64,000 nt of DNA, from positions 1 through 64,000 of the forward strand of contig NZ_JBHKFI010000017.1 of NCBI RefSeq assembly GCF_042263505.1. The letters run 5' to 3'. Position 1 is the stretch's first letter. The number at the start of each line of letters is the position of its first letter. This DNA is from Bacillus_BE sp042263505. Lineage in GTDB: Bacteria > Bacillota > Bacilli > Bacillales > Cytobacillaceae. Of the stretch, positions 33,222-41,507 are shown piece after piece. A program made the position numbers and the translations under genes. The notes under the pieces are model-generated. The model was not told where the DNA came from, searched no databases, and saw only the letters and a program-made list of their open reading frames with translations.

Positions 33222-33265
33222 GAACTAAAGGATTTGTGGAATTTATCTTCATTGGGGTGAATACA

Positions 33266-34447
33266 TTGAGTCGGTTATTTATGTTTGAGAAACCGCTGGG
33301 AATGAGAGATACATTACCAGATTTATATGAAAGCAAAAATTTAGTACGGTCAAAAATGGAACAGGAAATGAAAAATTGGGGCTATCAGTTTATTAGTACG
33401 CCCACATTAGAATATTACGAAACGGTTGGTGCAGCTTCCGCGATTTTAAATCGGCAGCTGTTCAAGCTTTTGGACAAGCAAGGACATGGACTGGTTCTTC
33501 GTCCAGATATGACGGCACCGATTGCACGTGTTGCAGCATCAAGACTTCTTCACGAGGATCTACCAATACGCTTGGCTTATTCCGAAAATGTTTTTCGAGC
33601 ACAGCAAAGAGAAGGTGGAAGACCAGCTGAATTTGAGCAAATCGGTGTTGAATGTATTGGCGATGGTACCATTAGTGCGGACGGGGAAATCATTGCCCTT
33701 ATGACTTCATCTCTGAAAAAAATCGGCTTGGATAATTTTCAAATTTCTATTGGCCATATTGGTTTTGTTCGGGATTTATTTACCCAGATCGTGGGAACAA
33801 AGGAACGCGCTAATGCTCTGACACAATTTTTATATGAGAAAAACTATGTTGGATATAGAGAACATGTTGAAAGCTTATCGTTATCTTCTATCGATAAGGC
33901 ACGCCTGCTTGACTTTTTGAAGCTGCAGGGTGGACCAGAGGTTATAGAGGAGGCCCTTCTTTTACTTGAGGATGATAAAGGAAAGGAAGCCATTCTTCAA
34001 TTAAAACAACTATGGGACATTATTGTCGATTATGGAGAGGTAGCCAATATCAAGTTTGATTTAACCCTTGTCAGTCATATGAGCTATTATACGGGAATTC
34101 TTTTTGAAGTATATGCCGATCAAGTTGGCTTTCCAATTGGGAATGGCGGCAGATATGATTTGCTCTTTGAAAAGTTTGGCAAGCAAACTGCGGCAACGGG
34201 CTTTGCTTTAACCCTAGATAGATTAATAGAAGCAACTGGTGAAATCATCGACAGCAAGCCTGAGTACTGCATACTTTTCAGTGATGAAAGAAGACAAGAG
34301 GCCTTCCAATTGGCAAGGGAATATCGGGCTGCAGGGAAAAAGGTTGTACTTCAGGATATAAACGGTGTTAAAAACATTGATGCTTGCACGGGTCAATTTG
34401 AGGATGTTACCTTTCTTGTTGGCAGCAAAGGGAGAGTGGGACAATGA
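33266..34447 (+). CDS. hisZ: ATP phosphoribosyltransferase regulatory subunit
   Basis: 393 residues, a HisRS-like paralogue without tRNA-charging function that activates the short form of HisG. Motif 2-like LRPDMTAPIARVAASRL and YSENVFRAQQREGGRPAEFEQIGVE are visible, and YYTGILFEVYADQVGFPIGNGGRYD resembles the histidine-binding loop of HisRS. The start is placed at TTG 33266, because GGGGTGA lies 5 nt before it and B. subtilis HisZ begins similarly (MFMFEKPHGMRD). A GTG at 33236 is too close to its AAAGGA. First gene of the his operon; its stop overlaps the hisG start. Confidence 0.93.
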   Translation: MSRLFMFEKPLGMRDTLPDLYESKNLVRSKMEQEMKNWGYQFISTPTLEYYETVGAASAILNRQLFKLLDKQGHGLVLRPDMTAPIARVAASRLLHEDLPIRLAYSENVFRAQQREGGRPAEFEQIGVECIGDGTISADGEIIALMTSSLKKIGLDNFQISIGHIGFVRDLFTQIVGTKERANALTQFLYEKNYVGYREHVESLSLSSIDKARLLDFLKLQGGPEVIEEALLLLEDDKGKEAILQLKQLWDIIVDYGEVANIKFDLTLVSHMSYYTGILFEVYADQVGFPIGNGGRYDLLFEKFGKQTAATGFALTLDRLIEATGEIIDSKPEYCILFSDERRQEAFQLAREYRAAGKKVVLQDINGVKNIDACTGQFEDVTFLVGSKGRVGQ

Positions 34448-35076
34448 GAAATCATTTAACAATTGCGATGCCAAAAGGCAGAATTTTTGAAGAAGCGGTG
34501 GAGTTATTAAAGCAGGCTGGCTATCATCTTCCTCCTGAATTTGAAGAAAATCGGAAACTCATTATTGATGTTCCAGAGGAAAATTTTCGCTTTATTTTAG
34601 CCAAACCAATGGACGTTCCTACATATGTTGAGCATGGTGTGGCTGATTTAGGCATTGCCGGAAAAGATGTTATGCTGGAAGAGGAAAGGGATGTCTATGA
34701 ATTACTTGATTTGAAAATTAGTCATTGCTATCTGGCTGTAGCGGGACTCCCAAATACGAAAATGAATGATGTTGCACCAAAAGTAGCAACGAAGTATCCC
34801 AAAGTGGCCGCTGCCTTTTTCCGTGAACAAGGACAGCAGGTCGAAATTATCAAACTAAATGGATCGATTGAATTAGCACCGATTATTGGCCTTTCCGACC
34901 GCATTGTTGATATTGTTTCAACGGGCCGGACCCTAGTTGAAAATGGATTGGTGGAATATGAGCGCATCGTTGATATAACATCCAGAATGATTGTGAATCC
35001 TGTGAGCTATCGGTTAAAGGATGTACGCATTAAAGAGCTAGTTTCTCGACTTAATTCGGTCATACTGTATTCGTAA
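34444..35076 (+). CDS. hisG: ATP phosphoribosyltransferase, short form
   Basis: 210 residues, first step of histidine synthesis (PRPP + ATP to phosphoribosyl-ATP). It lacks the C-terminal ACT-like domain of the long form and so depends on HisZ, encoded just upstream. AMPKGRIFEEA near the start and the PRPP-binding region DIVSTGRTLVENGL (about 158-171) are intact. The ATG overlaps the hisZ TGA. Confidence 0.96.
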   Translation: MRNHLTIAMPKGRIFEEAVELLKQAGYHLPPEFEENRKLIIDVPEENFRFILAKPMDVPTYVEHGVADLGIAGKDVMLEEERDVYELLDLKISHCYLAVAGLPNTKMNDVAPKVATKYPKVAAAFFREQGQQVEIIKLNGSIELAPIIGLSDRIVDIVSTGRTLVENGLVEYERIVDITSRMIVNPVSYRLKDVRIKELVSRLNSVILYS

Positions 35077-35101
35077 GATTCCCGTAAATGGAGGGCGAAA
35101 A

Positions 35102-36373
35102 ATGAAAATTCTCAAAGTAAATGAAAATATTAATATAAAACGCTCTGTCGAAAATGGTACAGAGTCACAACGTCAGATTGTCAAAGAAATCATTGCTAAA
35201 GTGAAATCAGACGAAGATAACGCTTTATTCGAGTTAACTGCTAAATTTGATGGTTGCCGCTTAAATTCTCTCCTTGTCTCGAAAGAGGAAATCAAAGAAG
35301 CATACGGATTGGTAGATAAAAATCTTGTGGCAATTATTCGTGAAGCAGCAGAAAATATTAGCATTTATCATGAAAAACAAGTTCGCAATTCATGGCTGAC
35401 GACGGATGAAAGCGGAACGATTCTTGGTCAAAAAATTACACCTCTAGATTCTGTTGGTGTCTATGTACCAGGTGGAACAGCAGCCTATCCTTCTTCTGTT
35501 TTGATGAATGTGATGCCAGCGAAGGTTGCAGGAGTGGAACGAATTGTGATGGTTTCTCCTCCAGGTAGTGACGGGAAATTACCAGCAGCTGTTTTAGTTG
35601 CGGCACAAGAGGCCGGAGTAACGGAAATTTATAAGGTCGGCGGGGCCCAGGCTGTCGCTGCATTGGCCTATGGAACGGAAGTCATTCGCCCTGTTGATAA
35701 AATTGTGGGACCAGGAAATATTTATGTTGCTTTGGCCAAAAGGGAAGTATATGGGGATGTCGATATCGATATGATTGCTGGACCAAGTGAGATTGGCATA
35801 TTAGCAGATGAAACAGCGAAGGCCAATGAGGTGGCGGCTGATTTACTTTCCCAAGCTGAGCATGATGCCTTAGCCTCAAGCGTCTTAGTGACAACATCAG
35901 AGCAATTGGCTGAAGAGGTAGCATCAGAGGTTGAAAAACAGCTAGCAGAGTTGCCACGAAAGGAAATTGCTGGTCAGTCGATTGAAAGTCATGGGGTGAT
36001 TTATCTTGCCGAGACCACAGAGGAAGCGATTGAAACGATGAATCGCATTGCGCCAGAGCATTTAGAAGTGGTAACAAAAAATCCGTTAGAATTGCTTGGA
36101 AAAATCAGACATGCAGGGGCCATTTTTCTTGGACGATTTAGCTCGGAGCCAGTGGGGGACTATTTTGCCGGACCGAATCATGTGCTTCCAACTAATGGAA
36201 CAGCACGTTTCTCCAGTCCATTGAATATCGATGATTTTCAAAAGAAATCAAGCATTATCATGTATAGTGAGCAGGCCCTCAAGGAAAATGGAGAAAAAAT
36301 TGCGGCATTCGCTCGCTTAGAAGGATTAGAGGCGCATGCAAGAGCAGTCGAAGCAAGATTGAAAAACTCGTAA
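35102..36373 (+). CDS. hisD: Histidinol dehydrogenase
   Basis: 423 residues, zinc-dependent NAD enzyme for the last two steps of the pathway (histidinol to histidine). YVPGGTAAYPSSVLMNVMPA (about 121-140), the signature DMIAGPSEIGILAD (about 222-235), SQAEHDA (catalytic Gln-His region) and the NRIAPEHLEV motif (catalytic Glu-His, about 317-326) are visible. GPNHVLPTNGTARF completes the family set. It starts with ATG after GGAGGGCG. Confidence 0.96.
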   Translation: MKILKVNENINIKRSVENGTESQRQIVKEIIAKVKSDEDNALFELTAKFDGCRLNSLLVSKEEIKEAYGLVDKNLVAIIREAAENISIYHEKQVRNSWLTTDESGTILGQKITPLDSVGVYVPGGTAAYPSSVLMNVMPAKVAGVERIVMVSPPGSDGKLPAAVLVAAQEAGVTEIYKVGGAQAVAALAYGTEVIRPVDKIVGPGNIYVALAKREVYGDVDIDMIAGPSEIGILADETAKANEVAADLLSQAEHDALASSVLVTTSEQLAEEVASEVEKQLAELPRKEIAGQSIESHGVIYLAETTEEAIETMNRIAPEHLEVVTKNPLELLGKIRHAGAIFLGRFSSEPVGDYFAGPNHVLPTNGTARFSSPLNIDDFQKKSSIIMYSEQALKENGEKIAAFARLEGLEAHARAVEARLKNS

Positions 36374-36413
36374 GATGAGTATGACGTTAATATTTGGGGT
36401 GGAGGAAAAGTCA

Positions 36414-37001
36414 ATGAGCAGATCATCAAGTATTAAAAGAACAACCAATGAGACAGATATTAGGTTAAGTCTTCAAATTGATGGTGAGGGCAAAGCAAAT
36501 TTACATACAGGGGTGCCGTTTTTAACCCATATGCTTGATTTATTTACAAAGCATGGTCAATTTAATTTAGATATAGAAGCAAATGGGGATACGGAAGTAG
36601 ATGATCATCATACTACGGAAGATATCGCAATATGCCTAGGGCAGGTGTTAAGAGAAGCTTTAGGAGATAAAAAAGGAATTAAACGTTATGGAAATTCATT
36701 TGTTCCAATGGATGAAGCCCTGGCCCAGGTGGTTGTTGATTTAAGCAATCGTCCTCATTTAGAAATGCGGGCACAATTCCCGAGTCAGAAAGTAGGAACC
36801 TTTGATACGGAATTAATCCATGAATTTTTATGGAAGCTTGCCCTTGAGACCCGTATGAATCTTCATGTGATTGTTCATTATGGGCAAAACACTCATCATA
36901 TGATCGAAGCTGTTTTTAAGGCATTAGCGCGTGCTTTAGATGAAGCGACAACCATTGATCCACGCATTAAAGGAATTCCATCGACGAAGGGAATGTTGTA
37001 G
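36414..37001 (+). CDS. hisB: Imidazoleglycerol-phosphate dehydratase
   Basis: 195 residues, monofunctional dehydratase without the histidinol-phosphatase domain of enteric HisB. The metal-binding signatures VDDHHTTEDIAICLG (about 62-76) and VHYGQNTHHMIEAVFKALARAL (split at about 159-180) are both present. The ATG at 36414 is chosen because GGAGGAAAAG lies 7 nt before it; the frame opens 13 codons earlier without a ribosome site. Confidence 0.96.
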   Translation: MSRSSSIKRTTNETDIRLSLQIDGEGKANLHTGVPFLTHMLDLFTKHGQFNLDIEANGDTEVDDHHTTEDIAICLGQVLREALGDKKGIKRYGNSFVPMDEALAQVVVDLSNRPHLEMRAQFPSQKVGTFDTELIHEFLWKLALETRMNLHVIVHYGQNTHHMIEAVFKALARALDEATTIDPRIKGIPSTKGML

Positions 37002-37640
37002 ATGATCGGGATTATTGACTATGGCATGGGCAATTTATTTAGTGTGAGTCAGGCTTTGAAGCGCCTCGATGTTCCCTATTTTTTATCAGAGAATAAAGAA
37101 GAACTGATAAAGGCAGACCGTTTGATTTTACCAGGAGTCGGGGCATTCAAGGATGCTATGAATCGTCTAAATGAAGCAGGCTTAAGCGAAATGATTAAAG
37201 AATTTGTACAGACGGGAAAACCACTATTAGGAATCTGTCTTGGAATGCAGTTGTTGTTTGAGGAAAGTGAAGAACATGGTCTAACGAAGGGTTTGGGGCT
37301 ACTTCCTGGTAGAGTGGTTCATTTTCCTGGTGTAACCCAAGAAGGAGAGCCCTATAAAGTACCACATATGGGCTGGAATCGACTTTTATTTCATCATCCG
37401 TCTCCGATTTTACAAAATATAGAGGAGAATTTTGTCTATTTCGTTCATTCCTATTATGCACGGACAAACGAGAAAGAAGTTGTCATTGCCGAATGTCAGT
37501 ATGATGTGAAAGTACCAGCTATTGTTGGCAAAAAGAATGTTTTTGGAATGCAATTCCATCCAGAAAAGAGTGGGAAAACAGGAATGGAGCTTTTGCGAAA
37601 TTTCACCAAGCTTGCTTTAGATGAGGAGGTGTCCGCATGA
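37002..37640 (+). CDS. hisH: Imidazole glycerol phosphate synthase, glutaminase subunit
   Basis: 212 residues, class I glutamine amidotransferase that feeds ammonia to HisF. The nucleophile Cys lies in LLGICLGMQLLFEESEEHG (about 76-94). The His-Glu pair is in MQFHPEKSG (about 183-191). DYGMGNLFSV and LPGVGAFKDAM at the N-terminus are typical. It starts directly after the hisB stop and overlaps hisA by 4 bp. Confidence 0.96.
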   Translation: MIGIIDYGMGNLFSVSQALKRLDVPYFLSENKEELIKADRLILPGVGAFKDAMNRLNEAGLSEMIKEFVQTGKPLLGICLGMQLLFEESEEHGLTKGLGLLPGRVVHFPGVTQEGEPYKVPHMGWNRLLFHHPSPILQNIEENFVYFVHSYYARTNEKEVVIAECQYDVKVPAIVGKKNVFGMQFHPEKSGKTGMELLRNFTKLALDEEVSA

Positions 37641-38368
37641 ACTTTACAATCTATCCAGCGATTGATATGAGAGGCGGAAAATGTGTCAGACTCCTGCAGG
37701 GAGATTATAATCAGGAAACCGTTTACGGCGATTCTCCTTTTTCTATTGCACAGCAATTTACGGGTGATGGTGCTTCATGGATTCATATGGTTGATTTAGA
37801 TGGTGCAAGAGATGGAAAAAGAGTAAATGATGCTTTTGTCATTCGAGCTGCAGAACAGTTGGATGTGAAGGTGCAAATTGGAGGGGGCATTCGTACAGAG
37901 CAGGATATCGTTCATTATTTAGAGCATGGAGTCGATCGGGTGATTATTGGAAGCATGGCGATCTCTAATCCCGCCTTTGCGATGGAAATGATTAAAAAGT
38001 ACGGATCTCGAATTGCAGTGGGAATAGATGCGAAGAATGGTTATGTTGCGACTCATGGATGGCTTGAGACATCTGAAATGAAGGCTGTTGAAGTAGGAAA
38101 GCGATTTGCAGAAGCGGGAGCGGATACATTTATTTTTACTGATATTGCCACAGATGGCATGCTTTCTGGACCGAATCTCGAAGCGGTTGAGCAGATGGCT
38201 CAAGAAACTAAGAAAAAAGTTATTGCTTCAGGTGGGGTAAGTAAGCTAGAAGATCTTGTTGCCTTGAAGGCATTATCCAATTCAGGTGTTGCAGGTGCCA
38301 TTGTTGGGAAAGCCATTTATGAAGATTGTTTTACCGTGAAAGAGGCATTAAGTGAGGTGGGCCAATAA
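37637..38368 (+). CDS. hisA: ProFAR isomerase
   Basis: 243 residues, TIM-barrel isomerase for the fourth step. It begins IYPAIDMRGGKCVRLLQGDY with the catalytic Asp in PAIDMRGG. VDLDGARDG, QIGGGIRT and the second-half Asp in FTDIATDGMLSGPN are as expected for HisA. The start ATG overlaps the hisH TGA; AGGAGGTG upstream. Confidence 0.96.
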   Translation: MNFTIYPAIDMRGGKCVRLLQGDYNQETVYGDSPFSIAQQFTGDGASWIHMVDLDGARDGKRVNDAFVIRAAEQLDVKVQIGGGIRTEQDIVHYLEHGVDRVIIGSMAISNPAFAMEMIKKYGSRIAVGIDAKNGYVATHGWLETSEMKAVEVGKRFAEAGADTFIFTDIATDGMLSGPNLEAVEQMAQETKKKVIASGGVSKLEDLVALKALSNSGVAGAIVGKAIYEDCFTVKEALSEVGQ

Positions 38369-39127
38369 GTGTTAACAAAAAGAATCATTCCATGCCTGGA
38401 TGTGAAAGACGGGCGCGTTGTGAAAGGAATTCAATTCGTCCAATTGCAGGATGCCGGGGATCCGGTGGAGCTTGCCCGTTTTTATGATGAGCAGGGGGCA
38501 GATGAACTTGTATTTCTAGATATTTCAGCCTCCCATGAGGGAAGAAAGACGATGGTAGATGTCGTAAAGGCGGTAGCCTCGGAGCTTGCGATTCCTTTTA
38601 CGGTTGGGGGCGGAATCAATTCACTTGAGGATATGAAAAAAATCCTCAGAGCGGGTGCCGACAAGGTATCCTTAAATACAGCAGCTGTGCTGAATCCAGA
38701 ATTAATTAGTGAAGGCGCTCGCTTCTTTGGTAGTCAATGCATGGTGGTAGCGATCGATGCGAAATTTGATGAAGCTCTTGGCTCCTTTCGTGTCTATACT
38801 CATGGAGGGAGAGAAAGAACGAATCTGGATTGTATCGTTTGGGCGCAGGAAGCGGTTAGGCGTGGTGCCGGTGAAATCTTATTAACAAGCATGGATAGTG
38901 ACGGTGAAAAAAAGGGTTTTGACCTGAAGCTCACAAAAGCGGTGAGCGAAGCTGTGTCAGTTCCGGTTATTGCCTCAGGTGGAGCAGGAAAGGCAGAGGA
39001 TTTTGTGGCTGCCTTTGTTGAGGGAAAAGCGGATGCTGCTCTTGCTGCTTCAATATTTCATTATAAGGAGACATCCGTTGCGGAAGTGAAGTCTTTTCTA
39101 AAAGAAAAAGGGGTGTACGTTCGATGA
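38369..39127 (+). CDS. hisF: Imidazole glycerol phosphate synthase, cyclase subunit
   Basis: 252 residues, TIM-barrel cyclase that with HisH makes imidazole glycerol phosphate and AICAR. It begins KRIIPCLDVKDGRVVKGIQF (catalytic Asp in CLDVKDG). The second catalytic Asp is in LLTSMDSDGEKKGFD. VGGGINSLEDMKKILRAGADKVS is characteristic. It starts with GTG directly after the hisA stop, with GAGGTGGG as ribosome site, and overlaps hisI by 4 bp. Confidence 0.96.
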   Translation: MLTKRIIPCLDVKDGRVVKGIQFVQLQDAGDPVELARFYDEQGADELVFLDISASHEGRKTMVDVVKAVASELAIPFTVGGGINSLEDMKKILRAGADKVSLNTAAVLNPELISEGARFFGSQCMVVAIDAKFDEALGSFRVYTHGGRERTNLDCIVWAQEAVRRGAGEILLTSMDSDGEKKGFDLKLTKAVSEAVSVPVIASGGAGKAEDFVAAFVEGKADAALAASIFHYKETSVAEVKSFLKEKGVYVR

Positions 39128-39771
39128 ATTACGAAGAAGAGATTAAATTTGATGAACAAGGATTGGTTCCGGCGATTGTTCAGGATGCCATCACCAAAGA
39201 AGTACTAACACTAGCCTATATGAACAAGGAGTCTTTACAAAAGTCCTTGGAAACAAGAGAAACCTGGTTTTACAGTCGTTCTAGACAGGAACTTTGGCAT
39301 AAAGGAGAAACAAGCGGAAATACGCAAACCATTGTGGAAATGAAATATGATTGTGATCAGGATGCGATTCTCGTTTTAGTCAATCCCAAAGGTCCTGCTT
39401 GCCATCATGGGACTACAAGCTGTTTTACCGATAAACTGATTACATCAGAGGTGGGCAGCAATCAATTAAGTCTACAAGACTATCAAATTCTTGGTTCATT
39501 AGAGCGGGTGATTGTTAATCGTCAAAAAGAACGACCTGAAGGGGCCTATACTACTTACCTATTTGAAAAAGGCGTCGATAAAATTTTGAAAAAAGTCGGA
39601 GAAGAATCAGCGGAAGTCATCATCGCTGCGAAAAATCGTGACCATGAAGAATTAAAATGGGAGGCAGCTGATTTGCTTTACCACTTGCTTGTCTTATTAG
39701 TGGAGCAAGAGCTGCCGTTTAAGGAAGTTCTCAATGTATTAACGCAAAGACATGAAAAGCATGATCAATAA
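39124..39771 (+). CDS. hisI: Bifunctional phosphoribosyl-AMP cyclohydrolase / phosphoribosyl-ATP pyrophosphatase
   Basis: 215 residues (HisI-HisE fusion). The HisI half has WHKGETSGNTQTIVEMKYDC (about 59-78) with the metal-binding Cys and Asp residues, and ACHHGTTSCF. The HisE half has KKVGEESAEVIIAAKNRDHEE (split at about 159-179) and the helical ADLLYHLLVLL. It is the last his gene. The order Z-G-D-B-H-A-F-I is the normal Bacillus order and complete apart from the unlinked aminotransferase and phosphatase. Confidence 0.96.
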   Translation: MNYEEEIKFDEQGLVPAIVQDAITKEVLTLAYMNKESLQKSLETRETWFYSRSRQELWHKGETSGNTQTIVEMKYDCDQDAILVLVNPKGPACHHGTTSCFTDKLITSEVGSNQLSLQDYQILGSLERVIVNRQKERPEGAYTTYLFEKGVDKILKKVGEESAEVIIAAKNRDHEELKWEAADLLYHLLVLLVEQELPFKEVLNVLTQRHEKHDQ

Positions 39772-39781
39772 AGGATAACAG

Positions 39782-39832
39782 GAAATCTGACTTTGAACTT
39801 AATATGAAAAGGGAAAGTCAGATTTCTTATAT
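39782..39832 (+). terminator. Probable terminator of the his operon
   Basis: A perfect 13-bp stem (GAAATCTGACTTT and its complement) with a 19-nt loop. The following TTATATT is only moderately T-rich. The A-rich left side lacks a tract for the opposite direction. Confidence 0.65.
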
Positions 39833-39907
39833 TGGTTAAAAATTAAATACGGTATTAAAAAACGATTTAAATTTTACCACGTAAAATGGAGTAATCTCTT
39901 CTTTATC

Positions 39908-40723
39908 TTAAAATAAGGGGGCATACCCTCTTTTTTCTAATATGTGTTCAGGAAAAATGACATTGCTAAGTTCGAAAAGAAATTGATCATTTAGGATTTT
40001 AATAAAAGTTCCTTTCATTCCTAAGGATTGGGCATCCACAATACCGGCACTCTCTAGTTTTCTTAAACCATTAACGATTACGGACCGAGTAATGCCAAAC
40101 CGATCTGCAATTTTTGAGGTAACAAGTAAACCTTCTACCCCATTTAGTTCTTCAAAAATATATTTTAAAGCGTCAAGTTCGCTATAGGAAAGTGAATTGA
40201 TTGCCATTTGTGCCATTGAAATTTTGCGGGAATTTTCTGCTAACTTTACAGATTTTTCTCGGATCAATTCAATCCCGATAACAGTTGCACTGTATTCATT
40301 GAGTAATAAATCGTCATAATCAAACGCTTGGTCCATACGGGATAAGATCAATGTTCCCAGTCTTTCTTCTCCACCAATAATTGGTACAATGGCCGTTAAC
40401 CCTTTTTTAAATAAATCCTTATTTTCAACAGGAAAAATAGTGTATTCGTTTTCAATATCAAGATTCATATTTGATTCATGAATATGTGATAAATGAATCA
40501 TATATTCATTGGGGAATTGGCGATTCTCAATGATTTTGTCCATCCGAGTATTTTCGATTTGTTGGAAAAAAGAATAACCAAGTAGTTTTCCAGCAGCGTT
40601 TACAATAAATACATTTGCCTTTATTATTTCGCATAAGGTTTCAGAAATCACTTTGAAATAATCATTAGTATTTGGCATTTGCAAAATGGAATTAATTTTT
40701 CTAATCTTCGATAATAAGTTCAT
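39908..40723 (-). CDS. CodY paralogue (GTP/branched-chain-amino-acid-type global regulator)
   Basis: 271 residues, colinear with CodY along its length. The N-terminal GAF-like effector domain starts LLSKIRKINSILQ and keeps KLLGYSFFQQIENTRM, the isoleucine-pocket Arg in NRQFPNEY and EYTIFPVEN. PIIGGEERLGTLILSR and the linker SSLSYSELDALKYIFEELNG lead to the winged helix, where SKIADRFGITRSVIVNGLRK is nearly identical to CodY. It differs in the first ~30 residues, in several effector-domain positions, and in an extra C-terminal tail of about 12 residues (FPEHILEKRGYAPLF). Authentic codY normally follows clpYQ, so this is probably a second copy with an altered signal. ATG follows AGGAGGG. Confidence 0.85.
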   Translation of the reverse strand: MNLLSKIRKINSILQMPNTNDYFKVISETLCEIIKANVFIVNAAGKLLGYSFFQQIENTRMDKIIENRQFPNEYMIHLSHIHESNMNLDIENEYTIFPVENKDLFKKGLTAIVPIIGGEERLGTLILSRMDQAFDYDDLLLNEYSATVIGIELIREKSVKLAENSRKISMAQMAINSLSYSELDALKYIFEELNGVEGLLVTSKIADRFGITRSVIVNGLRKLESAGIVDAQSLGMKGTFIKILNDQFLFELSNVIFPEHILEKRGYAPLF

Positions 40724-40805
40724 AATTCCCTCCTAATGATTAGTATTTTGGTAAAAATATAATTCTACTACCTTCATTGCCGATAAATGGAATCTATGAA
40801 TCATT

Positions 40806-41180
40806 TTATTGTAATGAATCAAAATGCAAATTAAGTTGTTTTTTTATCCTCTCAAGGACATCTTTACAAATGAATGGCTTTATTACATAGTCATTTGCAC
40901 CTGCTCTAAGGAAAAAATTCACGACATCTTTATCACCCTGAGCGGAAATCATAATGACGGGAGTCGACTTTAGTTTTCTGATATTTTTCAGAATACGGAA
41001 CCCATCAATATCTGGAAGTAGAATATCTAATAGAATCAAATCATAATTTTTCGTTAGTGCTTGAATTTGTCCAGATCTCCCACTGCAGGTCATGTCGGCT
41101 TTTAAGGAGTTTTTTTCTAAATACATTTTAAGGAGTGTACAAATCCTCATTTCATCTTCGATAATAAGGATCTTATTAAT
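40806..41180 (-). CDS. Receiver-only response regulator, apparent ATT start
   Basis: 124 residues if started at ATT 41178-41180, reading (M)NKILIIEDEMRICTLLKMYL. The acidic pair is in IIEDE, the phospho-acceptor Asp in DLILLDILLPDIDG, the Ser in MISAQ and the Lys in VIKPF, so all receiver residues are present. There is no output domain (Spo0F/CheY-like). The frame has no ATG, GTG, TTG or CTG between an upstream stop at 41265-41267 and the ATG at 41150. Starting there would delete the first strand and acidic pocket. GGAGGGAGGG lies 7 nt before the ATT and nothing lies before the later ATG, so ATT initiation (or a damaged start codon) is indicated. Sits 82 bp upstream of the CodY paralogue. Confidence 0.8.
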   Translation of the reverse strand: MNKILIIEDEMRICTLLKMYLEKNSLKADMTCSGRSGQIQALTKNYDLILLDILLPDIDGFRILKNIRKLKSTPVIMISAQGDKDVVNFFLRAGANDYVIKPFICKDVLERIKKQLNLHFDSLQ

Positions 41181-41245
41181 GTATGAGCCCTCCCTCCTTT
41201 TAAAATATTTGGAATTAATTCTATTATTAAAATTTTTCCGAATTT

Positions 41246-41275
41246 TGTATATCCCCTTGCACTCTTATCTTTCAA
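41246..41275 (-). promoter_or_regulatory. Probable promoter of the receiver gene
   Basis: Minus strand TTGAAA (41275-41270), 18 bp, TATACA (41251-41246), about 65 bp before the ATT start and after the terminator of the LuxR-type gene. Confidence 0.5.
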
Positions 41276-41312
41276 AAAAGAATTGAGAATTGATTCCTAT
41301 CTTTTTTGATAT

Positions 41313-41355
41313 AAAAAACTACCCAGAGATTTTGAAATTTTCTGGGTAGTTTTTA
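41313..41355. terminator. Bidirectional terminator between the LuxR-type gene and the receiver gene
   Basis: A perfect stem AAAAACTACCCAGA with its complement and a T5 tail in both orientations. It would end the LuxR-type transcript, so the receiver needs its own promoter. Confidence 0.88.
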
Positions 41356-41507
41356 CTCCATAGGGAATCTAGTAAATTTAAACACACCACTAGGGTGTCA
41401 AAGAAAAATAAAAGAGATTTTTGTGATAAATGATATAGGAATATACTCCTATGTTAAAGGTGAAAATGGTAGAAAACCGGCTAGAGAAGGAAGATAAAAT
41501 CCTGTTG

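Noticed and set aside
32893..33265. T-box leader before the his operon
   Set aside because: No T-box consensus (TGGnACCGCG-like) and no terminator/antiterminator pair in the leader.
35682..36077. 131-residue antisense open frame
   Set aside because: Lies wholly inside hisD on the other strand.
41246..41275. CodY box near the receiver promoter (ACAAAATTCGGAAAAATT region)
   Set aside because: Four or more mismatches to AATTTTCWGAAAATT in AT-rich sequence; expected by chance.
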